Source: Pelagomonas calceolata (lineage: Eukaryota; Sar; Pelagophyceae; Pelagomonadales; Pelagomonadaceae). From it: a stretch of 64,000 nt of DNA. Position numbers and translations under genes: made by a program. A model generated the notes under the pieces. It worked only from the letters and a program-made list of their open reading frames with translations, made no database searches and was not told where the DNA came from. Positions 49,277-58,826 of this stretch are shown in pieces. Location of the stretch: assembly GCA_918797485.1 (NCBI GenBank), contig CAKKNE010000005.1, forward strand, positions 3,720,001-3,784,000. The letters are read 5' to 3'. Every line of letters starts with the position of its first letter. Positions within the stretch are counted from its first letter, which is position 1.

Positions 49277-49715
49277 CGTGGCCTTGCCCTTGTGCTGGGC
49301 AGCCCGTGCCGTCCTCCCGGGAGCGGCTAGATGCCGAGCCTCGCGTCGGCGGGCGTCCGCAGCTGCCCCTCGGTAGGCGGTCCCACGAGCGTTACGGCTG
49401 CTTTTAGGTCGCAGCGGCGCGGCGCTAGCTTTGCCTCCGTGCGGGGTTCGCCGCGAGGCGTCTTGGCTGGGAGCTATCCACGGCAAACACGACAGACAGC
49501 TCCCTCGTTCAGACTTATGGACAGCTTCGTTGCGCAAACCCGTTTTGTGCCTCGAGCGGCGTCGAGCGCACCTATTGCGACGCGACGCGGTCTATATTTT
49601 GAGGAGCCAGACGCCGCGATTGAATCAATCTTTATCACATTAATCATGTGCGAGAGCTGCGGCTCATCGGTTAAGCACCACGGCTAGTAAAAGCAGCAAA
49701 GGGGAGCCAGCAAAA
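49277..49715. promoter_or_regulatory. Divergent gap without palindrome
   Basis: 439 nt between the two-exon gene and the sulfotransferase. TATATTTT at 49593-49600 lies about 120 nt upstream of the sulfotransferase start. No palindromic motif seen. Confidence 0.35.
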
Positions 49716-50846
49716 ATGCGGCGCTGGCCCTGGGCCGCGGCCGTAACAATACTAGCCGTCGGCGTGGCGCAGCTCCGCACCAAAAGACCATTACCGTACG
49801 CCGGCAAGCCCTGCACCGCGTCCGGATGTCGGCCGTCGTTCCTCATCATCGGCATCGGCAAGTGCGGCACCTCATCTTTATACTACTACCTCGCCGCGCA
49901 CCCTTCCGTGATACAAGCGCGGCGGAAGCAGATTCAATTTTTTGACCACGCGTACGACGCGTCGCGCATGGAACGGAGCTACCTGTCGCAGTTTCCCGCT
50001 TCATTGAAGGAGGGCGAGGTCACGGGCGAGGCGTCGCCGGGCTACGCGCAGTATTCGCAGGTGCCCGGGAGAGTGGCAAGGCATTTACATGGTGTGCGCA
50101 TCCTGGTCATCGCGCGGGACCCCGCGGAGCGGGCCCATTCCTCCTACCACTACAACTATGTGGGGAGTGCTCGTGTACCGTTACCGTTCGAAATGCTGGT
50201 CGGGGCGGAGATTCAATTTTTGGAGGCGTTCTTCCGGGACGGCACTTCGAGAAAGTGTGGAGACAAAGTTTGTAGGGATCTCTCGAACGACTGCTACGGT
50301 GCGAAATCCGCCGAAAGTCAAGCGGGAGCTGTCGCGCGGCGCTACGCCGGCGAGCAGGCGCGGAAGCGCTTCAAAGGCGAAGCGGCTGATACCGCGGCGA
50401 AGGCCGCGCGGCGCACGGCCGTCGCCATGTCACTACCGCGCCTGAATGCGCATCTCTGGCGCCAGCTCGTGGGGCGAGGGCTGTATATTTCAAATTTAGA
50501 CTGGTGGTACGCGGCTTTACCGGAGGAAGACATGCTGCTCGTCTGCTCCGAGGATTTGAACGACCTCCAAAAGGCGGCGAGCGAGATGGGCCGCGTCGCC
50601 TCGTTCATAGGACTATCCCAATTCGACTTTGGAGCGGCCGTGGCTCGCGGAAAGTACAACGCCGGCGCGCAGCATCGTGGTTATGGTGCCGTGACGAGTT
50701 GGACGGATGCTGCTTCACTGGCAGAAAAGCGGCCGGCCATATCCACAGAAGCGCGTCAGCACATCGACAACTTCACGGCGCCGTTCAACGAGCGCCTGTT
50801 TTCGCGGGCGGGCCACCGGTGCCGGTGGGGCCGCGACCGAGTGTAG
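49716..50846 (+). CDS. Golgi-type PAPS-dependent sulfotransferase
   Basis: 376 residues, single exon. A short basic N-terminus and one hydrophobic helix (WAAAVTILAVGVAQL) make a type II membrane protein, as for Golgi carbohydrate sulfotransferases. The 5'-phosphosulfate loop is FLIIGIGKCGTSSLYYYLAA, and the 3'-phosphate site is VIARDPAERAHSSYHYN. Further family marks: KQIQFFDHAY and GEASPGYAQYSQVPGRVA. It transfers sulfate from PAPS, probably to cell-surface polysaccharide; heparan-type NDST/HS3ST enzymes are the nearest animal analogues. An Ala/Arg/Lys insertion lies at about residues 205-230. The acceptor sugar cannot be told. Confidence 0.9.
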   Translation: MRRWPWAAAVTILAVGVAQLRTKRPLPYAGKPCTASGCRPSFLIIGIGKCGTSSLYYYLAAHPSVIQARRKQIQFFDHAYDASRMERSYLSQFPASLKEGEVTGEASPGYAQYSQVPGRVARHLHGVRILVIARDPAERAHSSYHYNYVGSARVPLPFEMLVGAEIQFLEAFFRDGTSRKCGDKVCRDLSNDCYGAKSAESQAGAVARRYAGEQARKRFKGEAADTAAKAARRTAVAMSLPRLNAHLWRQLVGRGLYISNLDWWYAALPEEDMLLVCSEDLNDLQKAASEMGRVASFIGLSQFDFGAAVARGKYNAGAQHRGYGAVTSWTDAASLAEKRPAISTEARQHIDNFTAPFNERLFSRAGHRCRWGRDRV

Positions 50847-50855
50847 CTCCCCCGC

Positions 50856-50947
50856 GACGCCATCGACGCGGCGGTTCTTATTACGCCCGCCAGTGGTCGA
50901 CGGCGCCACCGACGCGGTCCCTACTACGCCTCGTCGACGGCGTGGAG
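50856..50947. repeat. Introner-core inverted repeat in a 3' flank
   Basis: ACGCCATCGACG near 50857 and CGTCGACGGCGT near 50932 are near-complementary (11 of 12). Same core as C-type introners, lying between the convergent sulfotransferase and MLO-like genes. Confidence 0.5.
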
Positions 50948-51000
50948 GGTCGTACGTGTGAAAGTACTAGAAGTAAACTAAACTTATCTGTGAATTCCCC

Positions 51001-53841
51001 CTACGTCGAAACATGCATGAGGTCCTCGAAGATCCCAAACCGCTCCAGCAAGACTTCAAATTCTTCCAAATCCAATTCCCCGTTCCCGTCCTCGTCGATG
51101 TCCTGGACGACGTTGAAGACGTCCTCGACGCTCAGGTCCAGGCCCAGCAAATCCGACACGACCGCGTGCATCTCGTGCACCGTGATCTCGCCACTGCTAT
51201 CCGCGTCGATGAGCTCGAACATGTCCTTGGCCAGCTCGCGCGTGTCGCCGACGGACGCCTGCGCGAGTCGCGGTCTCGACGCGGTCCGAACCGGCTCAAA
51301 ATCTCTCAAAAAACCACCCACTTCCATCATTCCTGGAGACGAGTCGCGTCGATGGCGTGAAGGCACCGCAGCATCGCGGGACGCCGAGATCCGCCATGTG
51401 GAACGTCAGCTTTTGCGTGAAGTCGAAAAACTCCTCGAATGAGATGTCTCCGCCGCCGTCGCTATCGAGGGCGTCGCAGACCGCCTCGATCTCGTCGATC
51501 GTCGCCTCCGGGCTGAACTTCCTCATCAAGTCGCGCATCTCATTCCTGTCGATGCTCCCTGCGCGGGGCATCGCGGTCTTGGTCCGAACGGCCTCAAAAT
51601 CAACAAAGAGACCACTCACGGCCTCGTCTGATGGAGGCGAGTCGCGTCGATGGCGTTTCCATCAGAGAAGGCCACGGGACGCCGAGATACGTACCTTCGC
51701 CGTCGTCGTCGAAGAGGTCAAAAATGCGGCGCCACTGCGACCGCTGGCGCGCTTCGTAGATGTCCGCCTCCTCCTGTCTCAACTGCGTGAGACCAGCCAC
51801 GGACGCGCGATGCCTCCTCTTGGTAGCACCGCGCTGCTCCTTCTGGAGGCGTTTTCTGGCCGCAAAAGGCGTCGACGACGTCTCGGGCGTCGGCTGGTAG
51901 TCCTCCGGCGGCGACTCGGACAGCGCTATACTTTTCTTGGCTTTGGGCTGCTCCGGGCTCTTGAACTTCGTGCTGAGGTCCTCTGATTGAGGTGAGGGTA
52001 TTGATGTATGTCCTACAACCCTCAAGAGCATCTTCGGGTCGCGCAGGCACTGGACGACCTTGAGAGCTTCGAAGGCCGCCACCGTCTTCTGCCGCCTCAA
52101 GACTATTTCAATAGTACGTCTATTTTTTAAATCAGAGATATTAGCCACGACCACATAGTCCTCCAAAATACGTGTCACCTTCCGCAGCACGAGTAGGGGC
52201 GGTAAGAGAGCTATCAATAAAATGAGTAGACCTCCTACCAACCCACCTCTCTCTTCAAAAGCTTCGTCACTACCAACCAACAAGTCGTCCAAATAAACTA
52301 ATGCAAAAATGACGATGTAAATGGCCGTCATCAGCGTGCTGAGCCGGATCATGTCGAACCTGCGTGAGGTGCTGCTCTCTGGATACGGTCGAGGGTATCG
52401 CTCGGCGGTCGTGTCCGAGTTTCGGTGCCGAGATCGCGAGACGCGAGTTGATTTCCACACGGGGTCGAACGTGAAGTGGGGCCCGGGGTGCTGCACGTAC
52501 CAGAACTGTGCACAGTAGTTCTCCGTCGTTTCTGTGACGGGCTGCAATGGGGTCGATTCGGGGCCCCGTCTACGGATCGGTAGCGTGGGAAGCACATCAA
52601 CTAAAGAGCGAGTAGATTCGCCCTTGAGGGCCTTGAGCCTCTTCGTGCGCTCGTTGCCCTGCGCCGCGATTGTGGAAGGCGCCTCCTCGTCCGAATCATC
52701 TTTCGTAGGTGCCCTAGGACTCGTAGGAAAACGTTCATGACCATGTAAATCTTTTTCGGCAGCGGCCCCGAGGCGATGCATCATGGCCACGTCCGCCTCC
52801 ACAAAAGGCGCGCAGTAGTCGTGGAGGATCAACCGGAGCTTCGCGTGGATGGCATAGGTCGCGATGCAGGTCGCGTAGCCCGTCAGCAGCCACAGAAACA
52901 GCCTCATATTAGGATCTAGATGAATATCGGCCTGCCAGAAGCAGAGTAGCACGACTTCGAGCAGGATCCAGGTCTGCGCGGGCACTTCAACCAATTCTCC
53001 CAGCGCGTGGCCCAGCCGACAGGCCAGGTAGCGGGCAAAATCAAAATCGCTATGCGCGAGGCCGTTCTCCTCGACGAATCTTAACCGTGCGGCCGTGTGT
53101 AACACTAATCTGTATTTCTCGGACCTGCGCGGAGCATTCCATCATTCCTGGAGACGACGCGCGTCGACGGGACGCCGCGAGCGGACATGCGGTTCTTGAG
53201 CGCGAAGGTCCAGAACGTCGCCGGGTTCTTCGCGAGCTTCGCCGCGGCTTTTAACGATTTATACCGCTCTTCTTCATCAGCTTTGGAGACTAGCGGAGTG
53301 CACTCCCAGACGTGCCTGCGCGGGGCATTTCTCTCGACGCGGTCCGATGTGGCATCGCGTCGACGGCGTCGCGGCGGCGCTGTCTCGTGACGCCATCGGC
53401 CGCGGTCCCTCGGACACGCCGCGACGGCCCCGACGTCTTCCAGAGACTCAAAATCGCAAAAGAAACCACGCTCATGGACGTGAGGACGCCGCCACGCCAC
53501 CACTTCCTTTGTATAAATTCGCCGAACTTGGCCAGCGCGACGGCCTGGGCCAGGAACAGCGCCATGACGCCAAAGAGCACCATGTGCACCTGCTCGCCCA
53601 GTTCCTTGATCTCCTCGCCCTCGCCGAACAGGTGTTTCGAGAGCTCTTCGAGGATCTCCAGTTTGAAAATCGTGAACATCAATAACCCAATAAAGCCGAG
53701 TAGCGTGAGTTCGGAGTAGAGCGACGTCAGGATGGGCTGGAAGGCCTCCGGCGTCGTCTCCTTCAGGTGGTGGTGGGCCAGCTCGAAGCCGATGGACAAC
53801 AGGAGGATGAAGCTGATGAACGCGACCACTACAGTATCCAT
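51001..53841 (-). CDS. MLO-like membrane protein with C-terminal EF-hands (743 aa)
   Basis: Six exons: complement 53480-53841, 53187-53315, 52471-53124, 51695-52359, 51395-51558 and 51001-51258; 744 codons, phases consistent. The N-terminus TVVVAFISFILLLSIGFELA followed by SELTLLGFIGLLMF resembles the first MLO helices. Later helices are WILLEVVLLCFW, MRLFLWLLTGYATCIATYAI, LMTAIYIVIFALVYL and GGLLILLIALLPPLLVL. MLO proteins are plant seven-TM, calmodulin-binding calcium-channel-like proteins. Here the cytosolic tail itself carries EF-hands: DDDGEGSIDRNE, DSDGGGDISFEE, DADSSGEITVHE and DEDGNGELDLEE, a calmodulin-like set of four. Built-in calcium sensing is inferred. The MLO assignment is moderate; the EF-hands are clear. 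Confidence 0.65.
51259..51394 (-). mobile_element. C-type introner, GC-AG (136 nt), MLO-like intron 5
   Basis: Donor GCGGATCTCGGCG, acceptor GACTCGCGCAG, phase 0. Separates the second and third EF-hands, joining LTFHM to ASVGDT. Confidence 0.88.
51559..51694 (-). mobile_element. C-type introner (136 nt), MLO-like intron 4
   Basis: Donor GTACGTATCTCGGCG, acceptor CCCCGCGCAG, phase 1. Splits the first EF-hand loop between DDDGEG and SIDRNE. Confidence 0.9.
52360..52470 (-). mobile_element. A/E-type introner with TSD (111 nt), MLO-like intron 3
   Basis: TGTCGAAC and GGTCGAAC (7 of 8) flank the element 52360-52462. Its right end TTGATTTCCACACGG matches the perfect TIR at 3988-4002. The interior carries CTCTCTGGATACGGTC. 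Joins PHFT to FDMIRL. Confidence 0.9.
53125..53186 (-). mobile_element. Short C-type introner (62 nt), MLO-like intron 2
   Basis: Donor GTCCGCTCGCGGCG, acceptor CTCCGCGCAG, phase 2. Joins LKNRM to SEKYRL. A partial duplication (GTCCG) may remain. Confidence 0.85.
53316..53479 (-). mobile_element. C-type introner (164 nt), MLO-like intron 1
   Basis: Donor GTCCATGAGCGTGG, acceptor CCCCGCGCAG, phase 2. The donor was chosen by phase; the interior has the C-type GGTTTCTTTTGCGATTTTGAG. Joins GGVLT to HVWECT. Confidence 0.75.
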
Positions 53842-53895
53842 GGTTGTGACTCACTGCCGTCCGGCGGAGGCAGTGCTCGCTCGTGTGCTAATTCT

Positions 53896-54138
53896 GCAGC
53901 GGCCCGAACAGGTTTTTAGCGTCCGTCCGCAGCCGTCGGCTCGTGCGGACGCTTGCGGCACCACTCGTGCGCGCTGCGTCGCGTGCGGTCCTCCTGGTGC
54001 TTTCTAATGTGAAAGCCTCAGGCCTGCTTTCTGAGCGCTCGCCGGCTGCGAAGTTATCGCAGCTGCCCGATCAGAATTTTAGCGTTGTCCGCAGCCGTCA
54101 GCTCGCACAGAGGCTTGCTCGCGGCGCGTCGCGTGCAG
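53896..54138. repeat. Direct repeat (about 80-95 nt, two copies)
   Basis: 53896-53989 and 54059-54138 share GTCCGCAGCCGTC, a TTTTAGCGT segment and GCGTCGCGTGC in the same order, roughly three-quarters identical. They lie in the 735-nt divergent gap 53842-54576. Confidence 0.5.
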
Positions 54139-54157
54139 CGACTCGAGCAAAGCTCGA

Positions 54158-54179
54158 GCTAGAGTCCTTGCCTAGCGTG
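54158..54179. promoter_or_regulatory. Degenerate palindromic promoter motif, copy 9
   Basis: In the divergent gap between the MLO-like gene and the kinase. GCTAGAG and CCTAGCGTG half-sites with the usual spacing but mismatches in the arms. Confidence 0.35.
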
Positions 54180-54576
54180 CACTACATTTTCATTGCGAAC
54201 GCGGCATACGCATCCCAGCAGGCCTCTGGACGCGGCGACGCACCCGTTTCCGCTGCCCGGCCGGGGCCATCCATTCTCATTTTGTCATGTGACTGGCGGA
54301 GCTCACGATTCCCGAGCCGGGTCTGCCTAGCTTTTGACACCGCAAGGGCTGTCAGATTCCGCATTTGTCCAAAGGACTGCGTTGACGAAGCTACGGCTGC
54401 TGCGCGCAACGATTTGGAGCCAGGAGCAACTCTCAGCTGCAGCTAGGAGAACGCGGCGAAAAAGCCGTCGGCGCGTGCAGCGCTGAGAACTCAGGACGCA
54501 CGGCTGCGACCGCAGCGCTGCCGCGGCGCTGCAGCTCCCGCGTGCGCTGCAGAAATAATAGACGCGGCCGGCGGAG

Positions 54577-55097
54577 ATGTCCGACCTCTGCGCCTGCTGG
54601 TGGCCCTTCGGGCGGCGGAACTCCGAACGCAACAGTGATGGTTGGTCTCCATCACCATTAATACAAGCGCGAACGAAACCGATAGCTATTGTTCAGGGCT
54701 CGCCATTGGTCGAACAGGCGTGCCGGAAGGCGTCCTTCGCCGCTTTATACGATTTAGGACCAGAAATAGGTTCTGGCAGTACAAGTACAGTCCACAAATC
54801 CACCCAGAAGGCGTCAGGCAAGGTCTTCGCCACGAAAGTAGTGTCTGCCGCAGGACTCCAAACGCCCGGCGTCGCGGATCAATTCGCGTCGGAAGTCCTA
54901 GCTTTGAAGAGGTGTCGACATCCTCATGTTGTTTCTCTAGAAGATGCAGTAGTAGATGAAAACAAGTTGTACCTCGTGACGGAACTGTTGACGGGCGGAG
55001 AGCTCTTCGACTACGTTGTAAAAAGAGGTACATTAGGAGAGGACGAGGCCGCCTCGATCCTGTCGGACGTGGGCGACGCCATCCGCTTCATGCACGA

Positions 55098-55130
<33 letters not shown>

Positions 55131-55808
55131 AAACTTACTGTTGGCGAAGGAGTCTCCTGTCGGATTTCCGACCGTGAAGATTATTGATTTCGGGCTGTCG
55201 AAGGCGCGGCAGACGCGGGACGTCTGCGCGTCGTTCTTGGGGACGCGCGGGTATCTCGCGCCGGAGATGGTTATTGATCGGTGTCCTCGTGCCTTCGAAC
55301 CGCCGGCGCCGCGTCGATTGCGTACGCATCGCCGCGAGAAGACGCGTCTCCCGCGCAGCTCAAGCGGCGGACCTACTCCGAAGCGGTCGACATGTGGGCC
55401 TTCGGGGTCATCGCCTACGTGCTGCTCTGCGGCTGCCTGCCCTTCGACGACGACGCGGCGCGTATCAATTCGCCGAACGCTTCGAAGAAGTTCGAATTGC
55501 GGTTCCCGTCGTGGGCGCGCGGGCTGTCCAAAGGTGCGCGCGATCTCTTGGCGAACCTGCTGCAGGTGGACCCTCGTCGTCGATATACGGCGGCGCAGTG
55601 CTGCCGGCACCCGTGGCTGCGGGGCACTGCTGAGAGAAGTTCGGTGCCCCTGTCGTCGCCGGCGATGCTCGGCCGGCGCCTAGCGGCAGCTCGCGCGACG
55701 CCGTCGCCGCCCTCGCGCCCGTCGTCGCGCGCCGGCCCCGCGGACTACGCGGTCCTCGACAACGACGGCCGCGCGCGCCCCGCGTCGCGACGGAAGAACT
55801 CCTTCTGA
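54577..55808 (+). CDS. CaMK-type serine/threonine protein kinase (380 aa)
   Basis: Exons 54577-55269 and 55359-55808, phase 0. The N-terminal MSDLCACWWPFGRR has two Cys that could be palmitoylated. Kinase motifs: Gly loop GSGSTSTVHK, catalytic Lys in VFATKVV, HRDLKPENLLL, DFGLSKA, GTRGYLAPEM, then DMWAFGVIAYVLLCGCLPF and the closing helix motifs DLLANLLQVDPRRRYTAAQ. The PF-x-DDDA and activation-loop style place it near CaMK/CDPK kinases, but there are no EF-hands and no clear autoinhibitory helix. The C-terminal tail is Ser/Pro/Arg-rich. Should be catalytically active. Confidence 0.9.
55270..55358 (+). other. Kinase intron (89 nt)
   Basis: Donor GTTATTGATCGG, acceptor CCCGCGCAG. Joins the kinase APE motif (LAPEM) to LKRRTYSEAVDMW. 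Without splicing the kinase is truncated in the activation segment. Only a weak resemblance to the introner families. Confidence 0.88.
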
Positions 55809-56081
55809 ATCATGATGTAACTACATGCCTGTATATCGGGTCGAGAGGTAGTATTACTCGGTGGCGAAGGGACGCACCGCGGCGCTGTGCCGCTGTGGAA
55901 GGTCGGAGGAGGAATTCGGCGGAGGCTAGCGGCCGTAGGCGATGTCGCGCAGGTTCTTCGCGCCGGAGATGATGATCGCACCGGAGATGGGGGAATCTTG
56001 ATCGCACGGGGCGGGCGCGCCGCGCGCGGCGCCGGGGAAAGCCCCCAGACTCGCCATAGTAGCCCTCCCAGAACTTACCCG

Positions 56082-57677
56082 TCAGTGCGTCCACCGCACG
56101 CCCTCGCGGTCCCGGACGTACACGAACCAGCACGCCGCCGCAAAGAGCAGGTAGAACAAAACGGGCGACCGCCGCTTCTCGAGCGCCTCGACCTGCTCCC
56201 GCAACTGCCCCTCCCTCCTCAATCCGGCGACGATCGCCGCGTCGGCGGCCTCGGCGGCGGACTGCTCGAAGGCCCGCCGCGCGGCTTCGTCGACGTCGCG
56301 TTCGCGCGGCGGCAGCGCCGGCTTTTCGGTGCGCAGGGGGTCGTGCGCCTGGGGCGACTCCACTCCCAAATCGAAGGGCGCGCCTTCCGAGCCGTCCGGG
56401 ACCTGGACGGGCGACGTCCTTGGGGGCGGCAGCGGCGGCAATGCATGTCTCGGCGGAGACACGGTGGCCGCGGCGATCTTCGAGACGCCCTGGCGCACAA
56501 TATCGAGAGATGCGGGAGAAAGCATGGGCGATTCACGTGGAGGCGGCGGCGGCGTGAACGATCGGGGCGACGACTCGGGCGCCGCGTCGCGCGACGCCGA
56601 CGCGTGCGCCAACGCGGCGCGCGCCCTAGGTGTTGCTTCCACCACAGAACGCGCAGGCGAGGCCGCAGCGGCGGCCGCCGCGACGGCGGGGCTGATGTTT
56701 TTCGCGTCGGCCGTCGCCCAGGCGACTTCGACGTCCGGCGCGGCGGCTAAAGCCGCGGCGCCCACGACCGCCGCATCCTGTCTACGAGGTCCGGCCCTTA
56801 TTTGGACGGCGTCGGGGTCCGCGGCGAGCTTGCGCAGTTCATCGCCCAGTCTCTCTGGAAGCCCGTCGACGAGCGAGCCCCCGCCGCAGACGAAGACGCC
56901 GTTCAGGAGCTTGGCTCGCTTCGCGCCGTCCGCCGCGGCCACCGCCGCCGCTAATACTAATTCGTGCAGCCCGACGGCGTCGATGCCGCCGCCGTCGAAG
57001 AGCTGCTCGCCAATTCTCAAACGGTCCTCCGTGGTCAAGGAGACGCTCTGGCCGTCTTCTAACTCAACAGTCAATAGAGATAGTTGCGGCCGTCGCTCCG
57101 ACTGCACGGCGGCGGCGGTCTCCTTGACTTTTCTGGCAGCCGCAAAAAACGATTTCTTGGAAGAAAACCGCAGACCCTTCGCCGTCAGCACCTGACCGAC
57201 GCGCGCATCTAAAGCATCTCCACCGAGGCGAGCCGCCGCTCGGGCCGCATGAGGGACAGCTCTCCCATCTACCACGGGAACGGCTCTCGCCGCCGTCGCC
57301 CCGACGTCGACGGCGACGCCCGTCTCGAGGCCGGCCCCCAATAGCGCTAAAGTCGGTGCCTCGCAGACCCAGACTCGAGGGGCGATTTTCAGCGCAAACT
57401 TGCGCAGTCGCCGCGTCGTCCGCTCCGGCGCGAGGAGAGGCTTCGTGATCACCACGGCCTGGGCGTCGACCGTCGGCGCGGCGGCCGCTAGCGCGGCGAG
57501 CCAGACTTCCTCCGCGGCCGCCCAGTCCGGAGCTAAACCTCTAGAAGGCGACGACGGCGTCTGCGGCGTCTGCTCGTTGTCTCCTCTAGCGCTGGGCACA
57601 CGCACTCTCGGCGCGTCCTCGCCCGCGAGGCAGACGCGCGTCGTCGCCGCGCCCGCATCTAAGCAGTAGATGGCCAT
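56082..57677 (-). CDS. Actin-related protein with C-terminal membrane anchor (531 aa)
   Basis: Start at MAIYCLDAGAATTRVCLAGE; the AGEDAPRVRVPS motif is an actin hallmark. Later actin-fold blocks: AVVITKPLLAPERTTRRL, VCEAPTLALLGAGLETG, VAVDVGATAARAVPVVDG (phosphate-2 loop), ARLGGDALDARV and NGVFVCGGGSLVDGLPERL (adenosine motif). The fold ends near residue 330. A Pro/Ser/Ala-rich linker, an acidic helix (EAARRAFEQSAAEAADAA) and a coiled-coil-like stretch (LREQVEALEKRR) follow. The C-terminus is a hydrophobic helix SPVLFYLLFAAACWFVYV plus a short charged tail. This is a tail-anchor layout not expected for cytosolic or nuclear ARPs. Single exon. Confidence 0.72.
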   Translation of the reverse strand: MAIYCLDAGAATTRVCLAGEDAPRVRVPSARGDNEQTPQTPSSPSRGLAPDWAAAEEVWLAALAAAAPTVDAQAVVITKPLLAPERTTRRLRKFALKIAPRVWVCEAPTLALLGAGLETGVAVDVGATAARAVPVVDGRAVPHAARAAARLGGDALDARVGQVLTAKGLRFSSKKSFFAAARKVKETAAAVQSERRPQLSLLTVELEDGQSVSLTTEDRLRIGEQLFDGGGIDAVGLHELVLAAAVAAADGAKRAKLLNGVFVCGGGSLVDGLPERLGDELRKLAADPDAVQIRAGPRRQDAAVVGAAALAAAPDVEVAWATADAKNISPAVAAAAAAASPARSVVEATPRARAALAHASASRDAAPESSPRSFTPPPPPRESPMLSPASLDIVRQGVSKIAAATVSPPRHALPPLPPPRTSPVQVPDGSEGAPFDLGVESPQAHDPLRTEKPALPPRERDVDEAARRAFEQSAAEAADAAIVAGLRREGQLREQVEALEKRRSPVLFYLLFAAACWFVYVRDREGVRWTH

Positions 57678-57957
57678 CCGTCCGCTTTTGTGTTGTCCGT
57701 GTCGGGGCTGCCGCCTTTTCGATCGTGTGCTTGCGCCGCGGCCGGGTCCGCGCGCACCGCAGCCGTTCGCTACCGCGCGAGACGTGTGTTCTTGATCGTT
57801 TTTGCTTGCGCGGGCTGCCTTTTGGGGCTGCCTATGGCGCAACAGCGTGGATGCCGCAGAGCGCTTTTGCTTTGCGCATGTCTAGTGCCGCGGCCGCACG
57901 CATCGCTCTGTTGCGTCGACGGCTCTGGCAGAGCTCCTCACCACGCCGTACCACAGA

Positions 57958-57979
57958 GCTAGCGGTGTGAGACACTAGC
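57958..57979. promoter_or_regulatory. Palindromic promoter motif, copy 10
   Basis: In the 492-nt divergent gap 57678-58169. Arms GCTAGCG and ACACTAGC, spacer GTGTGAG; 281 and 191 nt from the two starts. Confidence 0.6.
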
Positions 57980-58169
57980 CAGCTCTGCCAGGGGCTGAGT
58001 TTGTAACTCGTCGCACGGCGGCAGCACAGGACTGGCAGCCACCGTTCTGGCATCGCAGCCAGCAATTCTGATCATCACACTGTGCAACCTCCAACGCTGT
58101 CGACGCGTTGAAGCATAGAGCGCACCTGTGCGCTTACTGCAGGGAGAGCGTCTGCAACCTCGCGCAGCG

Positions 58170-58808
58170 ATGCCGCGCTACCGCGGTCTACTGCTGCTCA
58201 CCCTCAGCGGTGCAACCGCGCTGCTTGCACCAGGGCACAGCACCCTCAGGCAGCCACTCACTGCGAAGGCCGCGACGGAGGGCGCGGAGATCCCGTACGA
58301 GCTCTGCTGCCAGGCGCTGCACGACGACGAAGCAGCAAGGCTCGCGGCGGGACCGGACGACATCCTGAAGGCGCGGTACAGCGCCTACGTGGAACGGAAG
58401 CCCGACTTCATCATCGACACGACGCACCCGAGCAACGAAGAATACGACGAGGACCGCGACGCGTGGCGGGCGCGGATCCTCGACTTCGCGGCCGCAGCCA
58501 AATTCCTCCAACTCGTGATCTACGACTCGATACCTGTTGATGAGGAGACGCACAGCATCACGTGGAACGCTCGGATCAAGGTCCTCGACGGGTTGGTGGA
58601 CGAGCGGTTAGTAGAAACGAAGGATTTTATTGAGAGGTCGCTGTTCGTCAAGGAGGACGGCCGGTGGCTCTACCTGAAGGGCGACCCCGACTTCGAGCCG
58701 CGGAACGTGCGCGTCGACGGGCCGCTCGACCCGAAGCCGAAGCCGCCCAAACGAAAGAGTGCGAAGAAGCCCGCGGTGTCGCGGTCGCGGGCGCCCGTCT
58801 CGCGATAG
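58170..58808 (+). CDS. YchJ-like (UPF0225) NTF2-fold protein, probably targeted
   Basis: 212 residues from MPRYRGLLLLTLSGATALLA, a signal-like N-terminus; such leaders in stramenopiles can be the first part of a plastid bipartite signal. The core PYELCCQALHDDE ... DILKARYSAYVERKPDFIID and TTHPSN match the YchJ/UPF0225 family, in which an NTF2-like domain follows a Cys-rich start. The later strands (SITWNARIKVLDG, ERSLFVKEDGRWLYLKGD) complete the fold. A Lys/Pro-rich tail ends the protein. The biochemical function of the family is not established. Single exon; its stop is 18 nt from the convergent stop. Confidence 0.78.
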   Translation: MPRYRGLLLLTLSGATALLAPGHSTLRQPLTAKAATEGAEIPYELCCQALHDDEAARLAAGPDDILKARYSAYVERKPDFIIDTTHPSNEEYDEDRDAWRARILDFAAAAKFLQLVIYDSIPVDEETHSITWNARIKVLDGLVDERLVETKDFIERSLFVKEDGRWLYLKGDPDFEPRNVRVDGPLDPKPKPPKRKSAKKPAVSRSRAPVSR

Positions 58809-58826
58809 TCAATAACTTGTGGTATA

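Noticed and set aside
54577-55683. A 368-codon unspliced kinase frame
   Set aside because: After 55269 it leaves the kinase fold. Splicing 55270-55358 restores DMWAFGVIAY and the rest of the domain.
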